DNA of 64,000 bases from Adiantum capillus-veneris (taxonomy: Eukaryota > Streptophyta > Polypodiopsida > Polypodiales > Pteridaceae): positions 77,676,872 through 77,740,871 of the forward strand of contig CM043953.1 in the NCBI GenBank assembly GCA_014529385.2, read 5' to 3'. The notes under the pieces were generated by a model. That model was not told where the DNA came from. It saw only the letters and a list, made by a program, of their open reading frames with translations, and ran no database searches. A program made the position numbers and the translations under genes. Positions within the stretch are counted from its first letter, which is position 1. Each line of letters opens with the position of its first letter. Of the stretch, positions 1-21,517 are shown piece by piece.

Positions 1-412
1 TTGTAATTTCCATTTTTTTTTTATGTTCTGCCAGAAAAAGAGAGAGAGAAAACGCTGGCTGATCTATTGCCTTATTTATCAGATGGCTGCCCACTTATTA
101 CGTGGGCGGCCGGCGTATTTTAAAGATAGTCTGAACCTGCCCAAAAACTCAATAAAACCTTATAAGTTAAAAACAATGCTTTCACAGCACTTCCCAGGCG
201 TCCCTGGATGCAATCACATGCACAGTTACAATGCAGACACAATGCAGACATAGACTTCCTCGCGGCCCGAAAAGCAATCCCGCTTTCTCAAAAAGCATCT
301 GATTTCCCTCAAAGCTTCCTCTGAACCCATCTTCATTCAAGTGCTTGCTTTTCCTTGTGCACAATTCTAACACAGTTCGGAATTTCCTCCCGACTATGGG
401 TATTCCCTTTCC
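1..412. other. Unassigned non-coding sequence
   Basis: I see no gene, RNA or recognisable element here. It lies downstream of the last visible exon of the minus-strand deubiquitinase gene, so it may be intronic or intergenic. Short open frames lack any recognisable motif. Confidence 0.4.
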
Positions 413-690
413 GATGCACCCGTCACCCACCTTGTGACGCATCAGGAATACCCATCACCTAGTCCTTTCCTACCGAACTTACGGTACAATCTCCTTCACG
501 ATGCTCTATGTCACCCATCCTATGACGCATCAGAGATGTCCGTTCCCGGATGATCGGATACTTCTTTCCGATGCTCCCTGTCACCCATCCGATGTGACGC
601 ATCAGAAGTACCCGTTCTTGGTGGCCTTACAGATATTCCCGTTCTCAATGCTCCCATCATTACTTTGAATGACGCACTAGGAATACTCTG
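413..690. repeat. Diverged minisatellite, unit about 80-90 bp
   Basis: A core resembling GTCACCCATCC, followed by TGACGCATCAG, recurs near 420-445, 510-532 and 575-603. A weaker version lies near 645-680. Each core is followed by a short tract ending in a CCCGTT or CCCATC-like string. Units are too diverged to define one exact period. No coding potential is apparent. Confidence 0.6.
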
Positions 691-717
691 TACTCGGATG
701 TCTCCAGTGAGAAAAGC

Positions 718-825
718 CCTCTCACTTAAAATTCCAATAATTCATTTAGAATTATTTTTCCTTGGTGTTCCAAGCGCGAAAACCCTCTCACTTATAAATC
801 CAATAATTCATTTAGAATTATTTTT
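718..825. repeat. Tandem duplication, 65-bp period
   Basis: The block CCCTCTCACTTA followed by CCAATAATTCATTTAGAATT occurs at 718-760 and again at 783-825, offset by 65 bp. The two copies are nearly identical, suggesting a recent local duplication. Confidence 0.75.
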
Positions 826-842
826 CTGTAAGATAAAGCCAA

Positions 843-1690
843 TTTAGCAACAGTGGCAGAGTTCCAGCCCAAGAGACGGTACATGTCCCAAACCTTGGCG
901 CCCCTTTCGGGATTTTTTTATATTGCTTCAACTGAGTACAACTCCCATGGCTCTGTTCTGCATCTCCCGCGGGGTAGACTGCCAAAGTGAGAGCCCATGG
1001 GTCATATTTATAGGCCCTTGGCCTCTAAAAGCAGTTACATGAAAAGCTTCAAGTTCTAAAAGCATCCGGTCCTAAAAACTGACGCTAAAAGCTGCAAGCA
1101 CGATTCACTGAAATCTCTACACTTGCCACGTCATCAACATAAAATACGAAAATATGTCTTGTCTGTCACGTGGGACGTCAACGTAAAACGCGGACATCCG
1201 TACAGCTGTCATGTCATCATGCTCCACGCAAAGTCTTCCAAGTGTGGTTCTGCTTTAATATCTGAGTCACTTGGGCCCCAACCCCCATCGGACAGGGTCC
1301 CATAAGTTTGTGGGAACAACTTTAAAAATTAGGCCACACAACAAGTCTTTATAAGTTGATAAAACTTCTTTTGTTGCTTTTGCTTCTGCTTCCACTGCTG
1401 CTTCTAGGGTTTAGGCCCCTTGGCCGGGATCTGTAAGTCGGCTCGAGTCTTTAGTGGCTTGACACGCAGCAGCTTCAGGCAAAAGCTGTAGCACACTTCT
1501 CGGAAATCCGTACAGCTACCACGTCAATATTCGACCCAAATCGCGGAAATCCGTACAACGTTGCCACATCATCAGCCTTTACCCAATTTGTGGGTCCTGC
1601 TTTATTTTAGGCTTCCATTAGGTTTTAGGCCCCTCAGCGCGTTTTGTCGGTTATGCCATACCACATCATTAGTTTGGGACAATAGCTAAT
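843..1690 (-). mobile_element. Element X, copy 1 (LTR- or promoter-like repeat)
   Basis: The reverse complement aligns by eye over several hundred bases with 7,235-7,860 on the plus strand, and in parts with 8,985-9,330. Shared landmarks in order are a GGGGCCTAAACCCTAG-type block, a tract of bZIP-like sites (GATGACGTGGC at 1,125-1,135 in reverse complement, CACGTGG at 1,167-1,173, CCACGTCA at 1,519-1,526), CCGTAC sites (1,198, 1,508, 1,551), GGCCAAGGGCC next to TATAAATATG, and a GCCAAGGTTTGGGAC block. The TATA-like signal and upstream sites suggest a retrotransposon U3/R region, but I could not define TG...CA ends, so the class is unproven. It faces the same way as the deubiquitinase gene. 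Confidence 0.6.
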
Positions 1691-3223
1691 TATTGAAGAA
1701 AGCCAAGGCTTCATGATTGAGAGGCTATAAGGGCTGCCACAAAAACACAAATGTAAGGCTTACTTTATAAACACTTTGAAGCTTAGCTGAGGTCTATGGC
1801 CTCAAGCCAGGGTAAGTCTAGGAAAGACTAAGGTATACCCGCAACCTTGTCAACGTGTTTGGCATAGGAGATTGTACAAGACATGGTTAGCCGTTGTTAA
1901 TGCTTTTGTGGGCATCCCACAGCATCAATATGCAGCTAAGGATCGATAGAAACAGCAAGTTAGATTTGAACGGATTAAGATGTGCACTGATGTGCACCTT
2001 GGAAGTGTGCATTTGGAGGTGCTTCAAATGATGCCTTGAAATCAAAGAGACCAGGCTCTAGGCCACTTGGGGAGTATGTAAGCACGGATGCCAGCATTTA
2101 CAACAGATAGCAGAGAGGGAAGAAGACCAGCCAGAGGTGCCTCCATTTGAAGCAGATTCCCCTCTTTTCCCTGTAATTTAAGGTGCCAAGACATTCTCTG
2201 TCATCTACATTTTCTAAGAGCCCTTAGCAGCATGTCGGCCCAGAGATTTCCTGTATTCACCCTGTCAAGGCAATTTGCTCAGCCATACACCAGATTCACA
2301 TCAGCCCTTCCAAATAAAAATCAAGCCAACAAGCCCCTTAATTGGTTGCCAATCCTAGCCCCAAGCCTTGCAATCATTGATTTTTGTGTCACGAAGGGAC
2401 ACCCCCACAAATCTGTGAGACTCCTAAGATTCCTCTCCTAAATTAGGCAAGACCATTAAGTCTCTGAAATCTGCTTCTATGAAAGGAGTTTTCAGCCCAG
2501 TAGAAGCCTAGACATTGTCTTAAGACTGATCCAATGCAGCCCAACCGGTGCCTACACATGAAGGGTTGCCTGAAAATTCAAGTCACCATTGAAGTTACAT
2601 CATGGCATGAGCATGAGGCACAATCTCTTGTATGATTCCTTTCTGCAATACAAAGTAGACACCGCTCTGGTAAAGGACAAGAAAACTCTTGTTGAGAGAG
2701 TTAGTTGGGACCCATCATGCTCTCTTGAGAAGATTCATTGCGACCCCATTCGACAGAGCCAGCACCAGTCCCCACTCTAGCATGTGTGAGCATCCAGATG
2801 AAGTAGGAGACCTGACGACTGATGTGAAGGTCTCAAATGCAGTACTGATACATGCAGGACGTAGACAGCAATAGAAAAGTATGTGGTAGCCATTGGTAAA
2901 GTAAATGTCTCAACGGTGTGGCCAATGGAATTCCTAGCGGAGCAGAATGGCCAATGCTGATTCTGCACTTAAAGAATGAATAGTGACTTGGGAGTATCTA
3001 GAGAAGGCCAACAACACTTTCCCAGGTCCCAACAACTCATATGAGGGGAGAAGCGCCAAGACAGGACATTCGCTACAGGGAGAGACAGGGAAGCTTGTAT
3101 CGGTCCTCAAATCTAGCATCATCGTATTCTTCCCACAGATCTCTCACCAATATCAAGACGTATAATCATATGCATAGATGACCTACCACTGCTATATAGA
3201 GCATATTAGAGAGAAAGAACAAC
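1691..3223. other. No recognisable gene; downstream of last visible UBP exon
   Basis: The next conserved exon of a UBP12-type gene should follow the one ending at 3,224. I read the minus strand through this stretch and did not find it. Plus-strand open frames near 2,589-2,780 and 2,983-3,165 have no recognisable motif. The stretch is either a further TE-bearing intron or sequence beyond a truncated gene. Confidence 0.45.
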
Positions 3224-13828
<10,605 letters not shown>

Positions 13829-14870
13829 CGTTGCGAGACAGGAGTGACCATAGCGGTGTGTGTTGTCAAAGTGAGAAAAGGAGGAATAAAAAGAGAGGGA
13901 ATGAAGTATAAGCAAGGGCTTTCTCGCTGTTCCAATTGATCAATTGAAGAAATCGTATTTACTGTGATATTTCAATGTTCACACAAGGCTATAACATTAG
14001 TGTATTTCATTAAAGGATAGAATACTTAAATGTCTACAATAAAATGAAAAATTGAGATAATTTATTTCCTTTGGGAATAAAAAATGAGATGTTTCCATTC
14101 ATGTCCCTTTTTGCAATTGTTCTCGTAATGATTTTATAAGAAAATTGATATTTCCATTTAGATTCTGTCACAACGCTTCTCTAAAAGGTTTCTCAAACAT
14201 GTTTCTGGTGAGCATTTGTAGATTGGCACTCAATGATATTCAGACAGTCCTAGCATAGACATTATTGTATGCAATAGACAAACAAAGATCAAGAAGACTT
14301 TTGACTTCGTCGAGCTAATCACAAGAGATTGATTGAGTTTATCAAACCCAAGAAATAGCTCACAAAGACAAAAATTATTTCTTCTTATCGCTTGATTCGA
14401 TCGATTTGTGTCATTTTAATGGCTGATTTTCATGGCAAAGAATATAAATTTCCTTGTGGAAAAACATGTTGGGAAGAACCTTGAGAGACCAATGAGGAAC
14501 TACCTCGATAGGTTTCTGATTAAGGAAAAAGTTGCAAAACATAGATGTTTTCAAGGTAGATAATAACTTTTTTAGGGTGTTGAGCTTCTAAAACTTAGGA
14601 TTATAAGAACTTCACGTTCTTTTTGAAAACTAGAATTGACACAATATAAAATTAGTGTGTGATATAAAGAAAAACATGTAGATGTATCTTCATTTGCAAC
14701 ATGGAAGGGATAAAGATGATGCAAAGTAAACATGTTTCTCGAATAAAACATAGTTTTGATGCCTTGAGTTGTTCAATTAGAAGAATAAAAAGAGCTTCAT
14801 GATTATCCCTTGAGTAAAAATTAAGAAACAACGAATGTAAACTTATGGGAGCAACCTCGAGAGAGCAATA
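13829..14870 (-). promoter_or_regulatory. Upstream region of the UBP12-like gene; otherwise AT-rich spacer
   Basis: The 5' leader and promoter should start just above the ATG at 13,828. On the coding strand the first 130 bases are pyrimidine-rich with TTATACTTC near 13,900, which I do not regard as a proven TATA box. Beyond about 14,000 the sequence is AT-rich with no recognisable gene. A diverged repeat pair (near 14,475 and 14,851, AACCTyGAGAGA..CAAT) is the only structure noted. Confidence 0.35.
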
Positions 14871-17800
14871 AGAAACTAGCTCGTTGGGCTTCTAGCTAAG
14901 GTTGTAAAACACACACTATTATATACAAGATCACATAGACCATAAATGTGTTGTATGCAATACCATATACAACAAACACACATGCGTATATCTATGTAAG
15001 TATACAGCCATAAAGGTTGTATCATACCATAAGTATTGTACAAGAAGATATAGATAGCATAGAACATCCCATATACATGATCAAATATAGCATACAAAAC
15101 ATCTCCATGAGTATGGAGACTATATATATGTATAAAAAAACACTCAAAATAGCTAGATCTTAACAACTCTTCTAGAGATAGACTCTAGAGTTCTTGATAA
15201 GAAATCAAAATACAAGTTGAACTGGTAAGATCCAACAGTGGTTCAGATCTTCAAATATCAAATGACCAAATTAAACAAAATCAGATAAGATTGATCTTAG
15301 ACTACCCATAGTTATTATGACCAGAGACATGGAATGCCAAAATACTGAAATAGCATAACTATTGATAAATTTTGATTATAAAGTTTAGTAAATGAAAGTA
15401 CAACTCAAATAATAATCATGACTACAACCAAGATGATGTATTAACATAAACTGGACTCAAACTCTCACAATGACAAGCAATAAGCAATGATAAGCTGAAT
15501 CTAGCAGCGCCTACATCTGTTGAAGGGTACCTTCAACTCATCCTTTACTTCCTTCATACATTTGTACACTGATTTATTCCCAATAAGAACTCCAACTAAG
15601 CAATAAGTAATGATAAGTGAAATCTATCAGCGCCTACATCTGTTGAAGGGTACCTTCAACTCATCCTTTACTTCCTTCATACATTTGTAAGCTGATTTAT
15701 TCCCAATAAGAACTCCAACTATAACCCCAAGCTCTCCATAAGAACCATGAACAGTTTTCATATTTGTGGGTTGTCATCCATGTCTACCTTGGGCAACAAA
15801 TATTTGGGGATTCTTCTCAAAACCTGTATGGCATTGGGATAAGGAGGCAACTGGCATTCTTGCTGGTCATGAAACTTTGGACCTTCCAATGTGCAACCAT
15901 TCTTCCGGCTCCCGCATATAACATCTCAAATCTCTTGAGATCGATGTAGGCATTATCGTTGTTTTGATAAGCCCATATCTAAACCTTCTTATCCTTCCTC
16001 AATTGAGCATTCAGACTTAAGAATTGATCCAAAAGAAGTGAACTTGAGTGAGTGTCTAATTCTTTATCAATTTGAATAGTTTTTTGAATCCTTCTAATCA
16101 TGTTGTTGATTTCTTTTAAGTTTTTTGATTCTAATTTTGGTCTCATTGTTCAGTTTGATCGCCTAGAGCTTGCTCTTGCTGCTCCCCATGTTGATCTGAA
16201 GTTATAGTAGCATTGACCATGATCATCATCATCTTTCTTTTGAAGTAAATCAAGTTTAGGGTCAGTAGTGTCATCCTCATTTTTCTCGTCAACTTTAGCC
16301 CCTTCTTCTCTCTAGACTTCCTACTCAAAGGTATGATCTTCTTGATTGCCAGTATTTGGATATGCTTGTAGGTGCTCAATGATTAATTGATTGGCCAGTC
16401 CAATAGCATATTTTGATGTCATGGCTTTGAGATTGCCTTTCATGTTTGGCGACTACATGTTGCAGATCGTCTAGAGTGATAATGACTAATAAACATATTT
16501 ATCTCTAATTTTGTGCTCGAGCACATTGTTGGCAGTTGTCAACCTGTCTATTATTTTTTGCTTTTGTTTTAGAACTAACTCAGATTTTGCAGTCTTCTAT
16601 TGAATCTCACTTGCCAAACATTTGTTCTGCCCTACTAGCTTGGCGTTTCACTCTCCAATTCGTCATACTCCTCTTGTAGCTCCTTAGTTCTCTTTCTATA
16701 ACATTCTCTTGCTCTTCCTTTAGCAAGTCCTCTAATTACTGAACTTCTTTTTGCCACTACTATATAGCACTGATTTCTTATTCAAGTTGCTTTTGTAAAC
16801 TACAAATTTCATTAGACTCTCTGTTCTTTTGGAACTTAGTCAATTAAGCCACACCATTGATCACAATGCTCCATCCTATTTGGATAGTGGCAATATATCC
16901 AGCTTTTATATAATCATTCTCATAAGTAGTGAATGTTATCACAGGAGAATCATAAGGTAGATGATGCATGTTAGCAAGTGTAGCAATGCAAAACTACCCT
17001 TGATGCTTCTTCTTTTGCATAGCTTATAACTTATCAAGCATTCTTCTAAAAAGAGTAGTAGAAGCACAGGCTATCCCTTGCTTAGCTTCTACATGCATTG
17101 TGTCTTTATTCTTAGGTTGTGTTATGGGGTCCTTATATACTTGTATTGTCAATCCACTATCAACAAAAACATCTTGACCAGTTAAGAAAACAATAGCATA
17201 ACTATATGATGGCTTAACCGCCTGCTATGCTGACCCTTGTGCTTTAGAATTTTTTAAAATGCCTTTTCCTTTACCTTCCAACAGTTTCCATAAATCTTTC
17301 TTGTTGTTCATGGCATGCTGCTTTTTCGGTGTTGGCTCAGATGAACCCTCTGATATTCCTTCCTCTTCAAAGATATAAGATCTGATATGAGTTAGTTTAA
17401 ACATTTTTCAATACACGAACTGCCAGATATACCATGCCTTGAATTTTGATGCGTGACCTTCCTATTCGTATCATAACATCTGATACAAAAATGGTACTTA
17501 GATCACTTGGGCAAGATGCATCCTTCACATGTGCAAGCAACATAAAGAAAACTTTCTCAAATAATTTGTGGGGTTGTTTCTCAAATGGAGAGCCTTTGCG
17601 GTAAACTTGTATGCTGTAGGTTTCCCACTGGAACGCCCTGTTCACTAGCCTTCCTTTTCAATTTCTTGCCAAAAAGTACTAACTTCTCGAGGAATCGGAA
17701 CCTTAGGATTTGGATCATGGGGTAACTTAAAACCTATGGAAACCAACTTGTTGCTTCTTCTTGGTTAAATGTGTTCCCCTCCTCTTGGATTATTTGCATT

Positions 17801-18870
17801 TCAATTGCTATCCTAAATACATCATAAGTTTAATCATCTACCATCTTGTCATCATAGCCTTCTCCTCATCCTTAAGTACGTACTTGCCTATGGGGTGATA
17901 AGATACCCTGGACACTTCTTCCTTTGTGCTAAAAATTATAACTTTGGAACTCTTTCCTTTCGCTTTAGCCAAGTAAAATTGTGTTATGTACCTTGATTGG
18001 ATGATGATGAATAACTCAAGTTGTTTGTTGTTGGATATAGATTAGTGATAGATGTGAACCTCTGTGTAGTGTTTGAAGACGGTTGTGTCCCTTGAGAAAA
18101 AAATGCAGTGTGGAAGGACTATGTATACGCAACGATATCTTGAAATAAAGATTGTGAACTAGGATCATAAGCACATCACAGGCTCATTCAAATTCTAGCC
18201 ATGAATACACCACTTCATTCTTCTCTTCAAGAAAGAGTATTCATTTTGCTGACTTGAAGGGCATGCATTGATTAATCACATTAATGATGACAAACTTTCC
18301 TTCCCAATGAACTTCGATTTATTTCACTGCTAGCCATAGTTAAAAGGCTTGGTATGTTTGATCAAATAAGATAGTATATAGAATTCAGATCGTCTGGGAT
18401 TTAAGAATCTTGTTTGATATTTTTTAGATTCTTTGAATCCTGAGAGCCTTGGTTGATATTTCCTATACGAGCCTTGACTAGGAATAAATCAATTGCTCGA
18501 GTCTCAGATTTGGCATGAATATCAATTTGTGTTGGAAGCTTGTCTGGAGTTGAATAATATAATTTGATCTCCGATCCATTATATATTCCAACTAATATCG
18601 ATTCATCTAAATCCTTGAGTCTTACTATGTCATTAGAAAATACCCAATGAATTTTGAACAGTCCATAGCAAAATCTTTAGATTCGGCTTCTTAGGTCCAA
18701 GTTTGGCTCAATAGAGTAATAACAAATCTCCCTTCTAAAATTCTCAAACCTTTAGTTTATGATGCCGATGTTTCCTCCTTTGTTGCACTATTTCTTATCC
18801 CAATACAACTCTCCCATATAGCTTGAATAAGTCATCCAATCTTTTCTTTAGGTTCGTATTATAATCTACA
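14870..18870 (-). mobile_element. Decayed Ty3/gypsy 3' region (post-integrase)
   Basis: On the minus strand, 18,755-18,870 matches 50,342-50,460, which lies just past an integrase zinc finger/core (see 50,339-51,351). Further along, a frame near 18,480-18,640 reads DLDESILVGIYNGSEIKLYY, a form typical of the segment after gypsy integrase. Between about 17,650 and 16,140 decayed open frames include a lysine/glutamate-rich, coiled-coil-like stretch that I cannot name. Many stops are present. No LTR was found at the left end. The right end is cut by a Helitron terminus at 18,871. Confidence 0.5.
15477..15722. repeat. Tandem duplication, 123-bp unit
   Basis: Units 15,477-15,599 and 15,600-15,722 both begin GCAATAAG(C/T)AATGATAAG and contain GCGCCTACATCTGTTGAAGG. 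They differ at only a few positions, so the duplication is more recent than the decay of the surrounding element. Confidence 0.85.
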
Positions 18871-18900
18871 CTAGCTCGCGCCACCCGCCTTCAGCGGGTC
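18871..18900 (-). mobile_element. Helitron 3' terminus (hairpin plus CTAG)
   Basis: On the minus strand the sequence ends with arms ACCCGC/GCGGGT (18,899-18,894 and 18,888-18,883) around a 5-base loop, 8 bases, then CTAG followed by host T. This is the Helitron 3' signature (hairpin near a CTRR end, insertion between A and T). A related host sequence near 50,460 reads straight across the site as A then TGTAGATT, acting as an empty site. The element body extends to higher coordinates; its 5' TC end was not located, and no Rep/helicase gene is visible, so it is probably non-autonomous. Confidence 0.75.
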
Positions 18901-19164
18901 TCGCTCACTCTTACCATGACACACATGGTATTTTCAAGACTTGGATTTGTCATTACTCATTAAAAAAATGCCTTTGGCGCGGATGTTTTTTAGCTATGTG
19001 TATAAAGGCACCACCTTTGGCAGTGGCATTGCCTCTTGCAGCCTTTGCCCTTTGCATGGACTCTCTTAGTGTCACACACACACACACACACACAGGGAGA
19101 GGCATCACATCTAGTGGCCATAGCAAAGTTTTTTTAAACTTTTGTCTTCCATTTTCAAGCTAGA

Positions 19165-19217
<53 letters not shown>

Positions 19218-19803
19218 TTCGATCGTTCTCTCTTTCTCACGACTTATTCTCTGTCTATATGATTCTAATTTTTTTCTCTCCTCTTTCTAAATAGGTTAGG
19301 CCTCTCTCTCTCTCATGTGTGTGTGTAAATTAACAAAATAGTTGTGGCTCATTTTGGCGATGTTGTGCATCTTAACATTGAGCTCATCCATGTTGTAGGA
19401 GCTAAGAGAGGGACGACAGGTAGATATAAAGAGTGGCACCATGCATAGAGTTGCCTACGCTTCTCGTAGCACCCATGTTTTGGTTTCACATGTGGTTGGG
19501 TTCATGGCCCTTATGGAATTGTTGACACCTCAAGGCACATGTTGTGCTTGAGGGTGATTGTATTCTTTTTGAGTTACTCTAATTTCTCTCCACTCACAAT
19601 TGTGAGTATGGAAAAAAAAAAAGTTTACAAACAACCTGAGACCAATGAGAGCTAAGGTGAACTCATTCTTTTCTATCTACTTTGAGTGTCGAGCAAGATT
19701 GGTTCGAACATGGACATATTAAGCATCATTAGGCTGCATACGAGAAAATAACTTTGTGATATTGCCTTTATATAAATAAATAAATAAAAATATATATATG
19801 TAT
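18901..19803. other. Putative Helitron body with microsatellites and a poly(A)-tailed relic
   Basis: This carries (CA)n at 19,076-19,094 and (TC)n at 19,167-19,213. A second poly(A)-tailed relic ends at about 19,611-19,622, preceded by CTCACAATTGTGAG. No coding region is recognisable. Assignment to the Helitron rests only on adjacency to its 3' terminus. Confidence 0.4.
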
Positions 19804-19819
19804 AGGATAGATGGATACT

Positions 19820-20523
19820 GAGGAAGCTCGTGGGCTACTGTCTTTGCTTAGACCTCTGCTGTCGGGGCATCGTCTAGCTTGTCATGCAAGGCATGTTACA
19901 TTTAAAAGAAGGGTTGTAGTGCTTATGGCGGATCCCACAGGGTCGTGGATTCTTCTGGTTTGGCAGGGTGGCGCAAGTCCTGGTTTGGCATGGCCATGTT
20001 GTTTTTGCTCCACGGCTGCAGACGGCCTCCTAGTGGCAAGAGGGACTCTCTAGTGGCACGGTCGGGGTTTGGCTAGTGAAGGTTCTTACGGATCTAGTTG
20101 GTGGCTCTTCAGTCTGCTAATGATTGATTCTGGAGGTCTTTACTGTGCTGGTTCGCTCTGTTTTGTTCTTGGTGTCTTGAGGCATGGCGTGCTTTGGTGA
20201 CAGAAGAGCTCCCGTGGTTGCACCCAGGAGGGTGATGGGGACTATGGGCCCCGGCCCTCCTCAGCATGTAAGTTCTTTTTCTGTATCAAGGGTGACACCC
20301 TGCTTAGCCATGGACTTTGGTGATGGATCGGTCGATCAGGGTGGCTCCCCTTCTTTAGCCGATGTACTTTGTCTCATTTTGGCATGTCTGATGTTGTGGT
20401 ATGGATGTCTGGTAAGTTGATTTGGGCACCCTGGCTCGATTGTGAGCAGGGTCGTAACATGTAATTTTTTGTTTCTATTTAATACAATATCACTCACATA
20501 TTGTGAGTTTTGCAGAAAAAAAA
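19820..20523 (+). mobile_element. Poly(A)-tailed retroposon (probable LINE 3' end) with target-site duplication
   Basis: The segment is flanked by AGGATAGATGGATACT (19,804-19,819) and AGGATAGATAGATACT (20,524-20,539), a 16-bp target-site duplication with one mismatch. It ends in a run of about 11 A preceded by CTCACATATTGTGAG, a short stem-loop, and TATTTAATACAATATC. These are features of a target-primed, 5'-truncated LINE or a derived retroposon. The open frame inside has no recognisable domain. The related stem plus poly(A) at about 19,597-19,622 suggests a second copy of the same family. Confidence 0.75.
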
Positions 20524-20539
20524 AGGATAGATAGATACT

Positions 20540-21248
20540 AACTGTGTTTTGAACTAATTTAAATTGCCTTCGCAAAATGTCGTTGAACAAGGACATCTAC
20601 TATCCTCTTCATAGGAATTGACAGAAAAAGGTATTATATATCGCATGACTTGAGCGTAAGTTTTCTTAGCATCGCACGCCACCCTTCCCACAAGGCCTTC
20701 CTGGATGCCTCCCTCTAGTCGCATGAACACTACTCACTGCCTAATTAAGCCCACCATCGATTACCTTCAAATTATGCCTCTTTTGTCTTTTTATACCTCT
20801 CGCTCTGTTCTCTATGTTTGCGACTTTTGGAACGTGTTTTGAGCCTGTTGACCAACTATTTCCATGCAATAATTTCCATGACCCTCATTGGCTCGCAATT
20901 GATTGTTAGGGGGGCGGGGCCCTTGGGGAAGGTTTGTAGGATAACAACTCGAGGCGACCAGGCAACACGGATGTCGAAGCTCTCTGACAAACTCGATGAG
21001 AGAGAGAGAGAGATAGAGAGAGAGAATTTCTCCTAGCCACCTCCCCCACCCCCTCTCAAGGTCGCCTCTCTTTCCAGATAGTCACAGTGACACACACCCT
21101 CTCCCACTCTCTTTCTTTCTCTAAACTTCATTGCAACGCCACCGCCCCCCACCCCCCTCTCAAGGTCGCCTCTCTTTTCAGATAGTCACAGTGACACACA
21201 CCCTCTCCCACTCTCTTTCTTTCTCTAAACTTCATTGCAACCCTGGCC

Positions 21249-21303
<55 letters not shown>

Positions 21304-21517
21304 GTTGTCTCATTATTCGTGGCAAGAGGGCACACTGCCTGAAGGTGCTGGAGCAAGCTGATGTTGCTAGGTGGCTGGGAGGGGGGACCAAAATTCCTCC
21401 CCCCGTTACGTATAATATAGAATCCAAAATCTCATTATGGAATTTCATTCCCTTATCTTTCACTCTGTTGCAAGTTGCCACCGTGCAATTAAGCCCTACA
21501 AATTCCCCTTCCTAGAG
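20540..21517. repeat. Gene-free spacer with 104-bp tandem duplication and (CT)n
   Basis: A block starting CCCTCTCAAGGTCGCCTCTC at 21,051 recurs at 21,155, offset 104 bp, with only a few differences. A (CT)n run of about 25 units follows at 21,250-21,300. A (GA)n tract lies near 21,000-21,024. No gene is seen. It ends where the LTR of chromovirus copy C begins. Confidence 0.8.

Noticed and set aside
2589-2874. Possible small gene in the left flank
   Set aside because: Two overlapping short frames, no motif, no splice or start context, and the region is probably intron or spacer.
19811-20420. Open frames inside the poly(A)-tailed retroposon
   Set aside because: No LINE RT, endonuclease or zinc-knuckle motif; it fits a 3' untranslated region better.
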